DNA from: Armatimonadota bacterium
GTDB taxonomy: Bacteria; Armatimonadota; UBA5829; DTJY01
Direction of reading: 5' to 3'
Length of the DNA: 64,000 bases
Assembly: GCA_023511795.1 (NCBI GenBank)
Contig: JAIMAU010000001.1
Coordinates: 326,384-390,383, forward strand
The notes under the pieces are model-generated. The model did no database searches, was not told where the DNA came from, and saw only the letters and a list, made by a program, of their open reading frames with translations. Each line of letters begins with the position of its first letter. Within the stretch, counting starts at the first letter, position 1. The translations under genes and the position numbers were made by a program. Positions 37,275-46,225 of this stretch are shown in pieces.

Positions 37275-39503
37275 ATGCTCACCAAGAACGCAATCACCGT
37301 TTTAGAAAGGCGTTATCTTAGGAAAGACGAGCAGGGCAACCCAATCGAAACGCCCGAGGGTATGTTCCATCGCGTCGCTAATGCGGTCGCGGCAGCAGAG
37401 CGGCTGTATGGTAAGTCTGATGATGAAATCAGAGAAATCGAAGCCGAGTTTTACCGAATGATGTCAGAGCTAGAATTCCTGCCAAACAGTCCTACGCTGA
37501 TGAATGCAGGAAGGAAGCTGGGCCAACTAGCCGCATGTTTTGTTTTGCCAATCGAAGATACAATGGAGAGCATCTTCGAAACCATCAAGCACACTGCGCT
37601 CATTCATAAGAGTGGCGGGGGTACGGGATTCTCATTCTCACGTCTCAGGCCAGCGAAAGACGTCGTCCAATCTACCAACGGCGTTTCCAGTGGCCCAATT
37701 TCCTTTATGGAGGTCTTTAACGCGGCTACCGAGGCTATTAAGCAGGGTGGCACCCGTAGGGGAGCGAATATGGGTTGCCTACGTGTAGATCACCCTGATA
37801 TCCTTGACTTCATTACAGCAAAAAAGGACAACAACCGGCTTACCAATTTCAACATTTCCGTTCTTGTTACCGAACAGTTCATGGAAGCTGTCGAGAAAAA
37901 CCAGGACTACGACCTAATCAATCCTCGTACAGGCCAAAAAACAAAATCGCTAAATGCGCGCAAAGTCTTCGATTTGATAGTAAACATGGCGTGGCGGAAC
38001 GGTGAGCCGGGGATTATTTTCATTGACCGTATCAACCGCGATAATCCTACTCCTAAGCTTGGAGAGATTGAATCAACAAATCCGTGTGGCGAACAGCCAC
38101 TCCTTCCCTATGAGGCATGTAATCTGGGCTCAATTAACTTGTCAAAATTCATTGCTAACTCTGGAGGTGAGCCCGCGGTAGATTATATGAGGCTGGGGAA
38201 GGCCGTTAGGATGGCGGTTAGATTCCTTGATGACGTCATTGATGTCAGCAAATACCCTCTGGTGCAAATTGATAAGATGGTCAAAGGCAACCGCAAGATT
38301 GGACTAGGGGTCATGGGCTTTGCAGATATGCTCATTATGCTAGGTATACCTTATGATTCTGAACAAGCAATCACTTTAGCAGAGGAAGTGATGTCGTTCA
38401 TCCAAACCGAGGCTAGACAAACGTCCGCGGAACTTGCCGCTGAACGAGGAGCATTTCCAAATTTCGAGGGGAGCATCTACGATGTGCCAGAGGGAACTCG
38501 AATGAGAAATGCAACAGTGACAACCATTGCCCCAACTGGTACTCTGTCAATAATCGCTGGATGCTCTAGCGGAATAGAACCACTGTTTGCAGTTGCATAC
38601 ATCCGTACCGTTCTCGATGGGACCCAACTTGTAGAAGTCAATCCATTATTCGAGAAAATTGCCAGAGAGCGAGGGTTCTATAGCGATGCCCTGATGAAGG
38701 AAATCGCTGTACGTGGAACGGTAAAAGGAATAGCCGAAGTACCGACGGAAGTTCAGCGCATATTTGTTACAGCTCACGACATTGCGCCCGTGTGGCATGT
38801 AAAGATGCAGGCGGCGTTCCAAAAATACGTAGACAATGCGGTTTCGAAAACTGTCAACTTTCCGAATTCCGCAACAACCGAAGACGTAGCGGAAGTCTTC
38901 AAGCTTGCCTACCGTTTGGGCTGCAAAGGCGTTACTGTCTACCGGGACGGCAGCCGTGAAGAACAGGTGCTGAGCGTTGGCACTGGCAAAAAGGAGGCAA
39001 CATCGAACTCTGAGACCGGTGTGCTTCAGCCGCGACCGAGGCCGGTTCGAACGTTTGGTGTGACCGAGAAAGTTAAAACGGGTTGCGGAAATCTATACGT
39101 GACGATAAACGAAGATAGCGAAGGCCTATGCGAAGTATTTGCGAGAATGGGAAAATCTGGTGGATGTGCCTCATCTCAGCTTGATGCGGTGTCGCGCGTT
39201 ATCTCGGCGGCACTTCGAGCTGGGGTTAAGCCTGAATCCATCATCAAGCAGCTTAGGGGGAATGTTTGTCCCTCGCCAGCATGGGACCAAGGAGGCCGAG
39301 TACTCTCATGTCCCGATGCTATTGGGATTGCTCTTGAACATTACCTTCAATACAAGCAGACAGGCGAGCCGGTAGAGACAGTAAGCAAATGGCAAAGCCC
39401 GCTCGACAATCTTGTTGGTGCTTGCCCTGACTGTGGCAGTGCTGTCGAACACGAATCTGGATGCATTGTTTGCCGCTTTTGCGGGTTCTCCAAGTGCGGG
39501 TAG
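37275..39503 (+). CDS. nrdJ: Adenosylcobalamin-dependent (class II) ribonucleotide reductase
   Basis: Makes deoxynucleotides with a cobalamin-generated radical. 742 residues. Motifs: FLPNSPTLMNAG near residue 67, ESTNPCGEQPLLPYEACNLG near 270 with the active-site Cys, APTGTLSIIAGCSSGIEP near 416 and the C-terminal swinging-arm region. It ends in a zinc ribbon, CPDCGSAV...CRFCGFSKCG, common in NrdJ. The N-terminal ATP cone is absent. AGGAGGGG lies upstream of the ATG. It probably shares NrdR control. An external or endogenous B12 supply is needed. Confidence 0.96.
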   Translation: MLTKNAITVLERRYLRKDEQGNPIETPEGMFHRVANAVAAAERLYGKSDDEIREIEAEFYRMMSELEFLPNSPTLMNAGRKLGQLAACFVLPIEDTMESIFETIKHTALIHKSGGGTGFSFSRLRPAKDVVQSTNGVSSGPISFMEVFNAATEAIKQGGTRRGANMGCLRVDHPDILDFITAKKDNNRLTNFNISVLVTEQFMEAVEKNQDYDLINPRTGQKTKSLNARKVFDLIVNMAWRNGEPGIIFIDRINRDNPTPKLGEIESTNPCGEQPLLPYEACNLGSINLSKFIANSGGEPAVDYMRLGKAVRMAVRFLDDVIDVSKYPLVQIDKMVKGNRKIGLGVMGFADMLIMLGIPYDSEQAITLAEEVMSFIQTEARQTSAELAAERGAFPNFEGSIYDVPEGTRMRNATVTTIAPTGTLSIIAGCSSGIEPLFAVAYIRTVLDGTQLVEVNPLFEKIARERGFYSDALMKEIAVRGTVKGIAEVPTEVQRIFVTAHDIAPVWHVKMQAAFQKYVDNAVSKTVNFPNSATTEDVAEVFKLAYRLGCKGVTVYRDGSREEQVLSVGTGKKEATSNSETGVLQPRPRPVRTFGVTEKVKTGCGNLYVTINEDSEGLCEVFARMGKSGGCASSQLDAVSRVISAALRAGVKPESIIKQLRGNVCPSPAWDQGGRVLSCPDAIGIALEHYLQYKQTGEPVETVSKWQSPLDNLVGACPDCGSAVEHESGCIVCRFCGFSKCG

Positions 39504-39539
39504 GCGCTTTGCGGCGAAAGTTGCAGATTTGAAGCCTTC

Positions 39540-39568
39540 TTGACATTAGGCGCGGGAGAAGCTATCAT
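39540..39568 (+). promoter_or_regulatory. Promoter of the riboswitch and AICAR transformylase transcript
   Basis: TTGACA (39540-39545) and TATCAT (39563-39568) are spaced 17 bases. The predicted start near 39575 places the RNA 5' end right at the aptamer, as expected for a riboswitch. Confidence 0.68.
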
Positions 39569-39573
39569 TGTTT

Positions 39574-39646
39574 CAGCGTGACTGGCGAATGAGCGGAATT
39601 GACCGCGATGGAGCGCTAATACCTATTGAATGCCGACCGCCTGGGC
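39574..39646 (+). ncRNA. ZTP (pfl) riboswitch aptamer
   Basis: The known conserved parts of the pfl/ZTP motif are present in order: CGTGACTGGCG (39577-39587), a hairpin GCGG/CCGC (39593-39606), GGAGCGC (39610-39616) and CCGCCTGGGC (39637-39646), the 3' pseudoknot element. The last element is also the 5' arm of a strong terminator, so ZTP/ZMP binding would hold the RNA in the antiterminated form. The gene downstream is an AICAR transformylase, whose substrate is ZMP. It is a typical pfl context. Confidence 0.92.
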
Positions 39647-39673
39647 AAAATAACGCCCAGGCTTTTTATTTTT
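39639..39673 (+). terminator. Intrinsic terminator, riboswitch expression platform
   Basis: GCCTGGGC (39639-39646) pairs with GCCCAGGC (39655-39662), loop of 8, followed by TTTTTATTTTT. Its 5' arm is shared with the ZTP aptamer's last element. It stops transcription before the transformylase when ZTP is low. Confidence 0.93.
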
Positions 39674-39766
39674 ACGCGGTCAGTAGGCGAAAATTGGAAG
39701 TATAATAGGTTCTGTTGGCCTGATTATAAAATTATTATTGTAGCCAGATATGGGGGAGGAAAATAA

Positions 39767-40939
39767 ATGAATCAGCAAGTTATTCCACTTAGGTATGGTA
39801 TGAATCCACATCAGAAGCCTGCACAGGTCATCTTGACTGACAGAAGTCCCAAAATAGAAATTCTGAACGGCACGCCAGGGTATATTAATTTTCTTGATGC
39901 TCTAAACGCTTGGCAGCTCGTTCGAGAACTTAAGGCTGCGCTCAATCTTCCGGCCGCAGCGTCATTTAAGCATGTGAGCCCAGCTGGAGCCGCCGTGGGA
40001 TTGCCACTATCGGATACTTTGAAAAAGGCATATTTTGTTGATGATATGGACTTATCTCCGCTAGCTATTGCCTATGCTCGTGCTCGCGGTGCGGATAGAG
40101 TCTCCTCATTTGGCGATTTCATTGCTTTGAGCGATACCTGCGACCTATCTACTGCGCAGCTTATCAAGCGCGAGGTTTCAGATGGTGTTATAGCGCCGGC
40201 ATACGACGGGGATGCGCTGGCTCTATTGCGAGGGAAGCGTGAAGGCAAATATCTAGTTCTCCGCATTGACCCGGATTATAATCCGCCAGAAATTGAGCAA
40301 CGTCAAGTTTTTGGCGTAACACTTGAGCAGAAACGCAATGACATTAAGATTGATGCCAGCGTACTTGCGAATGTTGTTACAGCGAAAAAGGAAATCCCAC
40401 CAGAAGCTCAGCGGGATTTAGTTGTTGCGCTTATTACATTAAAATATACCCAATCGAACTCTGTCTGCTTTGCCTACGATGGCCAGGTTATAGGCGTTGG
40501 TGCGGGCCAGCAATCTAGAGTGCACTGCACTCGACTGGCCGCCGGGAAAGCGGATCTATGGTGGCTGAGACAGCATCCTAAAGTGCTTGAATTAGAGTTC
40601 AGAAGTGGTTTGAATCGCGCTGAGAAGAATAACGCCATTGATGAGTTTCTCTGCGACGACCTGACTCCTCCTGAAGAGGCGCTTATGCGGGAGAACTTGC
40701 CTGGTGCTCAGCGCTTAACGAAAGAGGAGAAACGCCACTGGCTTGACAAGCTTACAGGAGTCTCACTAGGCTCCGATGCCTTCTTCCCATTCAGGGACAG
40801 CATTGATCGCGCAAGCAGGACAGGCGTAAAATACATAGCCGAGCCAGGTGGGTCAACGCGGGATAATGAAATCATTGCAGCAGCCGATGAATATGGTATG
40901 GTAATGGTATTTACTGGCATTCGCCTGTTCCATCACTAA
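39767..40939 (+). CDS. AICAR transformylase, stand-alone (no IMP cyclohydrolase domain)
   Basis: A 390-residue enzyme that transfers a formyl group from 10-formyl-THF to AICAR (ZMP), the penultimate step of IMP synthesis. Motifs: [24 protein letters not shown] near 65-77, and [33 protein letters not shown] as in PurH. It has only the transformylase part; the MGS-like cyclohydrolase domain of bifunctional PurH is absent and not seen in the window. GGGGGAGG precedes the ATG. Control is by the ZTP riboswitch directly upstream, a sensible feedback on its own substrate pool. Confidence 0.93.
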   Translation: MNQQVIPLRYGMNPHQKPAQVILTDRSPKIEILNGTPGYINFLDALNAWQLVRELKAALNLPAAASFKHVSPAGAAVGLPLSDTLKKAYFVDDMDLSPLAIAYARARGADRVSSFGDFIALSDTCDLSTAQLIKREVSDGVIAPAYDGDALALLRGKREGKYLVLRIDPDYNPPEIEQRQVFGVTLEQKRNDIKIDASVLANVVTAKKEIPPEAQRDLVVALITLKYTQSNSVCFAYDGQVIGVGAGQQSRVHCTRLAAGKADLWWLRQHPKVLELEFRSGLNRAEKNNAIDEFLCDDLTPPEEALMRENLPGAQRLTKEEKRHWLDKLTGVSLGSDAFFPFRDSIDRASRTGVKYIAEPGGSTRDNEIIAAADEYGMVMVFTGIRLFHH

Positions 40940-41000
40940 TCCAAAGTAACAGAAAAATTAAAATTGATGATTTTAAAACAATGGGAAAACAAAAAGTAAC

Positions 41001-42083
41001 ATGAGAACAGGTACTGCGAACCTGCCATTGCATGGCGGAACTGCGCCTGCATGGCTTTTTTCTAGAATGACAAAACTATCACGTGAGATTATTTCCCTCA
41101 TGGTGATAGAGTTCGGCACAAACGAGGTGCTTGCCAAGCTCTCGGACCCTTATTGGTTCCAAGCTTTGGGATGTGTCCTGGGGTTCGATTGGCATAGCTC
41201 CGGGGTCACAACTACCGTTTGCGGTGCCATCAAGGAAGGTCTGAAGGGCATAGAAGATGAAATAGGTCTCTTTGTTGCTGGTGGAAAGGGTAGTGTCTCG
41301 CGTCGAACTCCCCAGGAAATTGTGGCTTATGCCGACCGCTTTTCTCTAAACCTTGATCCCTCGAAGTTAGTCTACGCAAGCCGGATGTCAGCAAAAGTGG
41401 ATAACACGGCTGTTCAGGATGGTTATCAGCTCTATCACCACGTGTTCATTTTCAATAAGCATGGCGAATGGGCAGTTGTTCAACAAGGCATGAATGAAAC
41501 AAATCGTTGGGCGCGGCGGTATCATTGGCTTTCTACAAGCATGCAAGACTTCGTGTGTGAGCCTCATGCCGCTGTTTGTTCAGATTCTAAGAGTCGGTTT
41601 GTGCTAAATATGGTGGCAGAAGAGGCGGAGGAGTCACGGCGTACCTCTGCTGTTCTCGCGTCAGAGAGGCCTGAGAAACTTGTAAAAGAAATCGTGCGCA
41701 TAAAAGAACTCAACCTTCCAAAACATCACGAAGTCCTCATAACTGATCTTTCCCCGCGTTCGCTTGAGAAGACCCTATTAAAGGCATATGAACGCAGGCC
41801 GAAGAATTTTCGGCAGCTTTTAGAAATAGAAGGTGTAGGGCCAAAGACTGTCCGAGCCCTTGCTATGATTGCGGACCTCGCTTATGGGGCATCTGCTTCA
41901 ACGCGCGACCCTGCTAAATACAGTTTCGCGCACGGAGGAAAAGATGGACATCCATACCCTGTAAACCGCAAATTATATGACCGCTCGATTGAGGTTGTAA
42001 AGCGGGCTGTTGAACAAGCGAAAATAGGGAATACAGAGAAGTTAGATGCACTGCGCAATCTAAGCCGATTCTACGATTTCTAG
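41001..42083 (+). CDS. DUF763 family protein
   Basis: A 360-residue protein of a family (DUF763) found in bacteria and archaea; its biochemical role is not established. The opening RTGTANLPLHGGTAPAWLF and DPYWFQALGCVLGFDWHSSG are typical. Near the C-terminus, LLEIEGVGPKTVRALAMIAD looks like a helix-hairpin-helix, suggesting contact with DNA. No ribosome binding site is visible before the ATG. It follows the AICAR transformylase by 61 bases and is probably on the same transcript. Confidence 0.85.
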   Translation: MRTGTANLPLHGGTAPAWLFSRMTKLSREIISLMVIEFGTNEVLAKLSDPYWFQALGCVLGFDWHSSGVTTTVCGAIKEGLKGIEDEIGLFVAGGKGSVSRRTPQEIVAYADRFSLNLDPSKLVYASRMSAKVDNTAVQDGYQLYHHVFIFNKHGEWAVVQQGMNETNRWARRYHWLSTSMQDFVCEPHAAVCSDSKSRFVLNMVAEEAEESRRTSAVLASERPEKLVKEIVRIKELNLPKHHEVLITDLSPRSLEKTLLKAYERRPKNFRQLLEIEGVGPKTVRALAMIADLAYGASASTRDPAKYSFAHGGKDGHPYPVNRKLYDRSIEVVKRAVEQAKIGNTEKLDALRNLSRFYDF

Positions 42084-42105
42084 GTTTTTTAATATAAAAG
42101 TTTGT

Positions 42106-42765
42106 TTGTCATATCGAGAAATGCTGTACTACATTGGACGCACACTTTTTAGGCTCGCATTTTGGCTACTTGGTGGGTTAACATCAGTTGGGGCCGAAAA
42201 TATACCTCCTAGCGGCGGTGTTATTCTTGCGCCCAACCATAGGAGCTTTGCGGACCCCCCTGTAGTGGGATGTGGAATGAATCGAAAAGTTCATTATATG
42301 GCAAAGGAAGAGCTTTTCAAAGTTCCAATACTTGGCAAGCTCATACGTGCTGTTGGCTCCTTTCCAGTTCGGCGCGGAACGGCAGACCGAGCTGCTCTCA
42401 AGAAGGCGATTAAGATGTTGGAAGAAGGGCGTGTGATTTGCATCTTCCCCGAGGGTACTCGAAGTGTTGATGGAAAACTGAAAGACCCAGAGTTAGGCAT
42501 TGGCCTTGTAGCACTCAAATCAAGGGCGCCGGTTGTGCCAGTTGCTGTTTTGGGAACAGATAAAGTACTAGGCCCTCATTCTAAGCTTCCTAGAAGACAT
42601 CCGATTAAAGTAGTCTATGGCAAGCCGATTACCTTTGACGACTTGTATGAGGGAAGCCATGGACGCGAAGCCTTGGAGGAAGTTGGCCGTCGGACAATGG
42701 ATGCGATTGCTCGCCTTCTAGCCGAAGCAGGTGACCCTAAAGCAACCGAAAGAAAACAGTCCTAA
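42106..42765 (+). CDS. plsC: 1-acyl-sn-glycerol-3-phosphate acyltransferase
   Basis: Makes phosphatidic acid by acylating lysophosphatidic acid at the membrane. 219 residues. The HX4D motif is NHRSFADPP (H45, D50), and the FPEGTRSVDGKL substrate-binding motif is near 114-125. An N-terminal hydrophobic helix spans about 8-27. The start is TTG 42106 or ATG 42121; neither has a good ribosome binding site. It ends just before a strong promoter for a leader RNA. Confidence 0.88.
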   Translation: MSYREMLYYIGRTLFRLAFWLLGGLTSVGAENIPPSGGVILAPNHRSFADPPVVGCGMNRKVHYMAKEELFKVPILGKLIRAVGSFPVRRGTADRAALKKAIKMLEEGRVICIFPEGTRSVDGKLKDPELGIGLVALKSRAPVVPVAVLGTDKVLGPHSKLPRRHPIKVVYGKPITFDDLYEGSHGREALEEVGRRTMDAIARLLAEAGDPKATERKQS

Positions 42766-42781
42766 ACTTTACACAGAGCTA

Positions 42782-42810
42782 TTGACAAAACGTTTACAAA
42801 TACTTATACT
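42782..42810 (+). promoter_or_regulatory. Strong promoter downstream of plsC
   Basis: TTGACA (42782-42787) and TATACT (42805-42810), 17-base spacing. The predicted start (about 42817) coincides with the first base of the structured RNA's closing stem. Confidence 0.75.
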
Positions 42811-42816
42811 TTTTTG

Positions 42817-43026
42817 TAGCTGGCTCTCGCAAAAGCCTCGAGTGAAAGCATTGTATGCTGAATATTTAGTCAGCCCAGCGTCCACCTTCCGAAGCCGCAA
42901 AACCGCAGGGTGTGCAATCTTCGATTGGGCGCATCTTCACGGATGACTGACGCATGGCGGGAGCGCTAATTGGAAAACCGTTTGCTTATCTTTATAGGGT
43001 TTTGCAACCCTGTGGTATTATTATTT
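42817..43026 (+). ncRNA. Putative structured leader or small RNA, unclassified
   Basis: The 340 bases between plsC and the response regulator hold a strongly paired RNA. TAGC (42817-42820) pairs with GCTA (42965-42968), and GCTCTCGC (42823-42830) with GCGGGAGC (42957-42964), making a ~12-bp closing stem. Inside are AGCAT/ATGCT (42848-42860), GTCAG/CTGAC (42869-42873 with 42947-42951), CCCA/TGGG and CACC/GGTG helices. A segment CCGCAAAACCGCAGGG (42895-42910) is reminiscent of, but not equal to, the conserved core of c-di-GMP-I aptamers. A terminator-like hairpin lies at 42996-43011. It could be a regulatory leader of the regulator gene or a separate sRNA. Confidence 0.5.
42996..43026 (+). terminator. 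Weak terminator-like hairpin before the response regulator
   Basis: AGGGTT (42996-43001) pairs with AACCCT (43006-43011), loop TTGC, followed by an interrupted T-rich run (TATTATTATTT). It could end the structured RNA above or attenuate the regulator gene. Read by eye. Confidence 0.35.
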
Positions 43027-43105
43027 CCCGCAGGTCTAATTGAAAGCCTTATGCAACAGCAACACTAAGATCTTAAAGCGTTCAACGGAAGAGAGGTTTT
43101 TGACC

Positions 43106-43807
43106 GTGGCCAAACAGAAAGTTCTTGTAGTTGACGATGATGAAAACACTTGTGAATTGGTAAGGCTTCAGTTGGAGATGGCCGGATTCGAGCCAGTGTG
43201 TGCTTATAACGGAAAGGAAGGACTAGCAGTTGCCCGCGAGCACCGGCCCAATTTGATAATCCTCGACCTTATGCTCCCAGAGTTAGATGGAATAGAGGTA
43301 TGCCGTGAAATTCGACGTTTCTCCGATGTCCCAATTATTATGCTAACAGGCAAGGGTGATGAGTTCGATAGAGTACTTGGGTTGGAAATGGGTGCGGATG
43401 ACTATGTAGTAAAGCCGTTTAGCCCGCGTGAACTTATCGCCCGAGTAAAGGCAGTCTCGCGGCGCACGAAGCAGGCGGCAAGCCAAGAAGACCAGCAGGT
43501 TCTAAACTTCCCCGGTTTCTATATTAACCTTCTTTCAAGGGAAGTAAGGGTTAATAACGAAAAGGTAAGCCTAACTCCAAAAGAATTCGATTTGCTCTGG
43601 CATTTGGCAAGCAATCGAGACAGAGTGTTCACTCGTGAGCAGCTCCTTAAACAGGTTTGGGATTATGATGAGTTTTTTGGCGACGAGCGAACGGTGGACC
43701 AGCATGTAAAGCGGCTAAGGCGAAAAATTGAAAGAGATAATTCTTCATGTAGGATAGCTACCATTTGGGGAGTTGGCTATAAGTTCGAATTTAACAACAA
43801 TAAGTAA
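43106..43807 (+). CDS. OmpR/PhoB-family response regulator
   Basis: A 233-residue DNA-binding regulator. The receiver domain has phosphoacceptor D54 in IILDLMLPELDG, the acidic pocket DDDE, and the conserved Lys in DDYVVKPF. The winged-helix output domain (about 130-230) shows LTPKEFDLLWHLASN, VWDYDEFFGDERTVDQHVKRLRRKIE and IWGVGYKFE. GTG 43106 is chosen because GAGAGG lies 9 bases before it. No cognate kinase is adjacent, so it is an orphan by position. The long structured leader upstream may control it. Confidence 0.93.
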   Translation: MAKQKVLVVDDDENTCELVRLQLEMAGFEPVCAYNGKEGLAVAREHRPNLIILDLMLPELDGIEVCREIRRFSDVPIIMLTGKGDEFDRVLGLEMGADDYVVKPFSPRELIARVKAVSRRTKQAASQEDQQVLNFPGFYINLLSREVRVNNEKVSLTPKEFDLLWHLASNRDRVFTREQLLKQVWDYDEFFGDERTVDQHVKRLRRKIERDNSSCRIATIWGVGYKFEFNNNK

Positions 43808-43992
43808 TGGCAGCTTACAACCAGTTTGGTCTGAGTTGGCTCGTAATTTAAGCGATAGAACCCCACGAAATTACATGAACCGCACATTCATATGCCTAAG
43901 GGTTCGATTGATCATTCTCCGAAGGATTTTTCCCTTGCAGTGATGAACTTCTATTCTGAATAATCCTCATTATTCCTTCTAGGAGGTTTTTG

Positions 43993-46128
43993 ATGCGGTC
44001 TAACTTTATTTTAAGGCCAGTGTTGCTTGCCAGCCTGGCCATCTTACTGTTAATTGTCTCATTTGGATGGGCACAAGATATCCCAGATTTTACTTTTATC
44101 CATGGCAGCGACTCACATCTGCCTGACAGTATGTCTTCAACGCAATCAGTAATAAGCGAAATCGCAAATCTCGGCGAAATAAACTTGTTGCCTTATAAAG
44201 TAACAGTACCTGCGCCGTCTTTTGTCATAGTAACTGGCGACCTTACGGAGTTTGGTCCTTTCCAGGGCGGTCTTGATGCTTATCTTAACTGCTGGAAGAA
44301 TGTAAAAATTCCTATCTACAACCAATCTGGCAATCATGACGGTACATGGTATTGTATCCGCCGCGCACTTCGTAGATGGCATGGGTCGCACTGTTATTCA
44401 TTTGATTTTAACGATTGCCACTTCATTGGTTTAGATACCTCCACACCTCAAGATCCTCGTCCGACCATTACGACCGAACAGCTTCTTTGGCTAAAAGAGG
44501 ATTTCAAGAAGGTGAAGCCTACTACGCCGGTTTTTCTATTCTTTCATCATCCCCTATATGGAAGTGAGTTTGCAAGCGAATTCGAGTGCGATAGGCTTGT
44601 AGATATTTTGCGCCCTTATAATGTCGTTCTTATGATGGCTGGGCATTCACACGGACATGTACTTGCAAATGCAGTGGGATATGATCTTGTAACCGGTGGT
44701 TCGTTCTTAAAGCCTGACCCGGGGTTTAGCATAGTATCTGTAAAAGATGGCATTCTGCGCGTTGCATATAAAAAAGCGGGAGAAAAGGATGCTACTATTC
44801 CGATTCTTCAGAAGCCACTTTCTATAAAAAGCACCTATCCCGAAATCAAAATATTAGAGCCCCAGGAGGGCAAAGTATATGCAGGCGACTCAGTTCCTGT
44901 AATTGTAACTATTACTGGAAATACTAGCCGTATAAATGTGGCCACCTATAAGGTTGATGGAGAAGTTGTTGGCGATTTTATGTTGGAGATGGAACAATAC
45001 AAAGATTCCCTAGATATACGCCAGCTTCAGCCTGGCGCTCATTACCTAAAAGTTACTTTTACCGACGAAAATGGTAGCACCTTCCAAAAGTCGGTAAGCT
45101 TCTACACGGAATCATCTTCGGGTGCTAAAGCTATTTGGCGAGCATTCGCGGGCGGTTCATGTAAAGGCGCGCCTGCCATTACCAATGATGCGGTTTATGT
45201 TGGTGCTACTGATGGCAAGCTTTATGCTTTTAGACGTTCAGATGGAAAACTGCTCTGGACTTTCAAGACAGGAGGCGAGATACTGTGTCAGCCACTTGTG
45301 GTGAATGATACAGTATATTTCGGCTCAGGCGATGCTAAATTCTATGCTGTTGGCATAGATGGTAAGCTGAAATGGTCATATAATGCAGGCGGTCCTATTT
45401 ATTCTTCACCTGTGCTGGCAGGTGATTTAATAATATTCGGATGCAACGACTCCAAGCTCTATGCACTCAATTCATCCGGAAAATTAGTTTGGGCGAACGA
45501 TGACGCCGCCTATACTATTGAGAGCAAACCATTTGTTGACGGCGATACTGTTTACTTTGGCGCTTGGGATACTTATGTTTATGCTGTTGACGTCAAGACT
45601 GGTGCCACAAAATGGAAATGTGTTGGCTATGGTTCAGCAACAAAGCCTGCAGCTAGATATTATAGTCCAGCCGACTGTGGGCCCGTTGTTTCAAATGGCA
45701 AGGTGTTTATTGCAGATAGGAACATGAGTTTAAGCATAATAGACGCCGCTTCGGGCAAGATGTTAGATCACCGCGATAACTGCGCAGGGGTGGGGCTGTC
45801 CGAGGACGGACAACATGTATACCTCAGAGGCGATTCGAATAATGTCACAAAGATAGATCTTGAGGGGAAAGATGTCTGGAGCGTAAATGCTGGCGTACGG
45901 TTCATGCCAGCGGCCCCGACTGAGCGCGACGGCGTAGTTTATGTATGCACAAACACTGGCACGCTAAAAGCTTTATCTGCTTCAGATGGCAGCCTTTTGT
46001 GGACTTATCAGGTTACTCCGCGTCTTTTCGTAATGTCGAGCGTTGAGGCAAAAGACGGCGTTGCCTTCGTCACTGGCATGGATGGTAGCATAACGGCAAT
46101 CTCAGGAGGGTCAACCATAGCGAATTAA
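43993..46128 (+). CDS. Secreted metallophosphoesterase with PQQ-type beta-propeller
   Basis: A 711-residue exported protein. A signal peptide lies at about 9-28 (LLASLAILLLIVSFGWAQ). The calcineurin-like phosphoesterase domain (about 33-240) has GSDSHLPD, VTGDLTEFGP, SGNHDG, FFHHPLYG and AGHSHGH, giving the full metal set. An Ig-like domain follows (about 290-370), then a propeller of PQQ/YWTD-like repeats (about 385-705) such as VYVGATDGKLYAFRRSDGK, VYFGSGDAKFYAV and IIFGCNDSKLYAL. AGGAGG at 43981-43986 precedes the ATG by 6. The substrate may be a phosphate ester or nucleotide outside the cell; unknown. Confidence 0.88.
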   Translation: MRSNFILRPVLLASLAILLLIVSFGWAQDIPDFTFIHGSDSHLPDSMSSTQSVISEIANLGEINLLPYKVTVPAPSFVIVTGDLTEFGPFQGGLDAYLNCWKNVKIPIYNQSGNHDGTWYCIRRALRRWHGSHCYSFDFNDCHFIGLDTSTPQDPRPTITTEQLLWLKEDFKKVKPTTPVFLFFHHPLYGSEFASEFECDRLVDILRPYNVVLMMAGHSHGHVLANAVGYDLVTGGSFLKPDPGFSIVSVKDGILRVAYKKAGEKDATIPILQKPLSIKSTYPEIKILEPQEGKVYAGDSVPVIVTITGNTSRINVATYKVDGEVVGDFMLEMEQYKDSLDIRQLQPGAHYLKVTFTDENGSTFQKSVSFYTESSSGAKAIWRAFAGGSCKGAPAITNDAVYVGATDGKLYAFRRSDGKLLWTFKTGGEILCQPLVVNDTVYFGSGDAKFYAVGIDGKLKWSYNAGGPIYSSPVLAGDLIIFGCNDSKLYALNSSGKLVWANDDAAYTIESKPFVDGDTVYFGAWDTYVYAVDVKTGATKWKCVGYGSATKPAARYYSPADCGPVVSNGKVFIADRNMSLSIIDAASGKMLDHRDNCAGVGLSEDGQHVYLRGDSNNVTKIDLEGKDVWSVNAGVRFMPAAPTERDGVVYVCTNTGTLKALSASDGSLLWTYQVTPRLFVMSSVEAKDGVAFVTGMDGSITAISGGSTIAN

Positions 46129-46129
46129 A

Positions 46130-46194
46130 AAATCTCGCCAGACCTTGGAGCGAGATTTAATAAAATGGCGGGGGTGCTTCCCGCCATTTTTCTA
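46130..46194. terminator. Double hairpin terminator between convergent genes
   Basis: Hairpin 1: AAATCTCGC (46130-46138) with GCGAGATTT (46150-46158). Hairpin 2: AAAATGGCGGG (46162-46172) with CCCGCCATTTT (46180-46190), an 11-bp stem with a T-tail on the + strand and an A/T-rich tail on the - strand. It can terminate the propeller gene and the opposite GNAT gene. Confidence 0.85.
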
Positions 46195-46225
46195 TATCTA
46201 ATAGCTTATTTTCTAGAACTAGATT

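Noticed and set aside
42890-42910. c-di-GMP-I riboswitch
   Set aside because: Only one short segment resembles the core; the tetraloop/receptor layout and P1 joining segments do not fit.
42817-43026. tmRNA, RNase P RNA, SRP RNA or a cobalamin riboswitch
   Set aside because: None of their conserved blocks are present, and the B12 box is absent.
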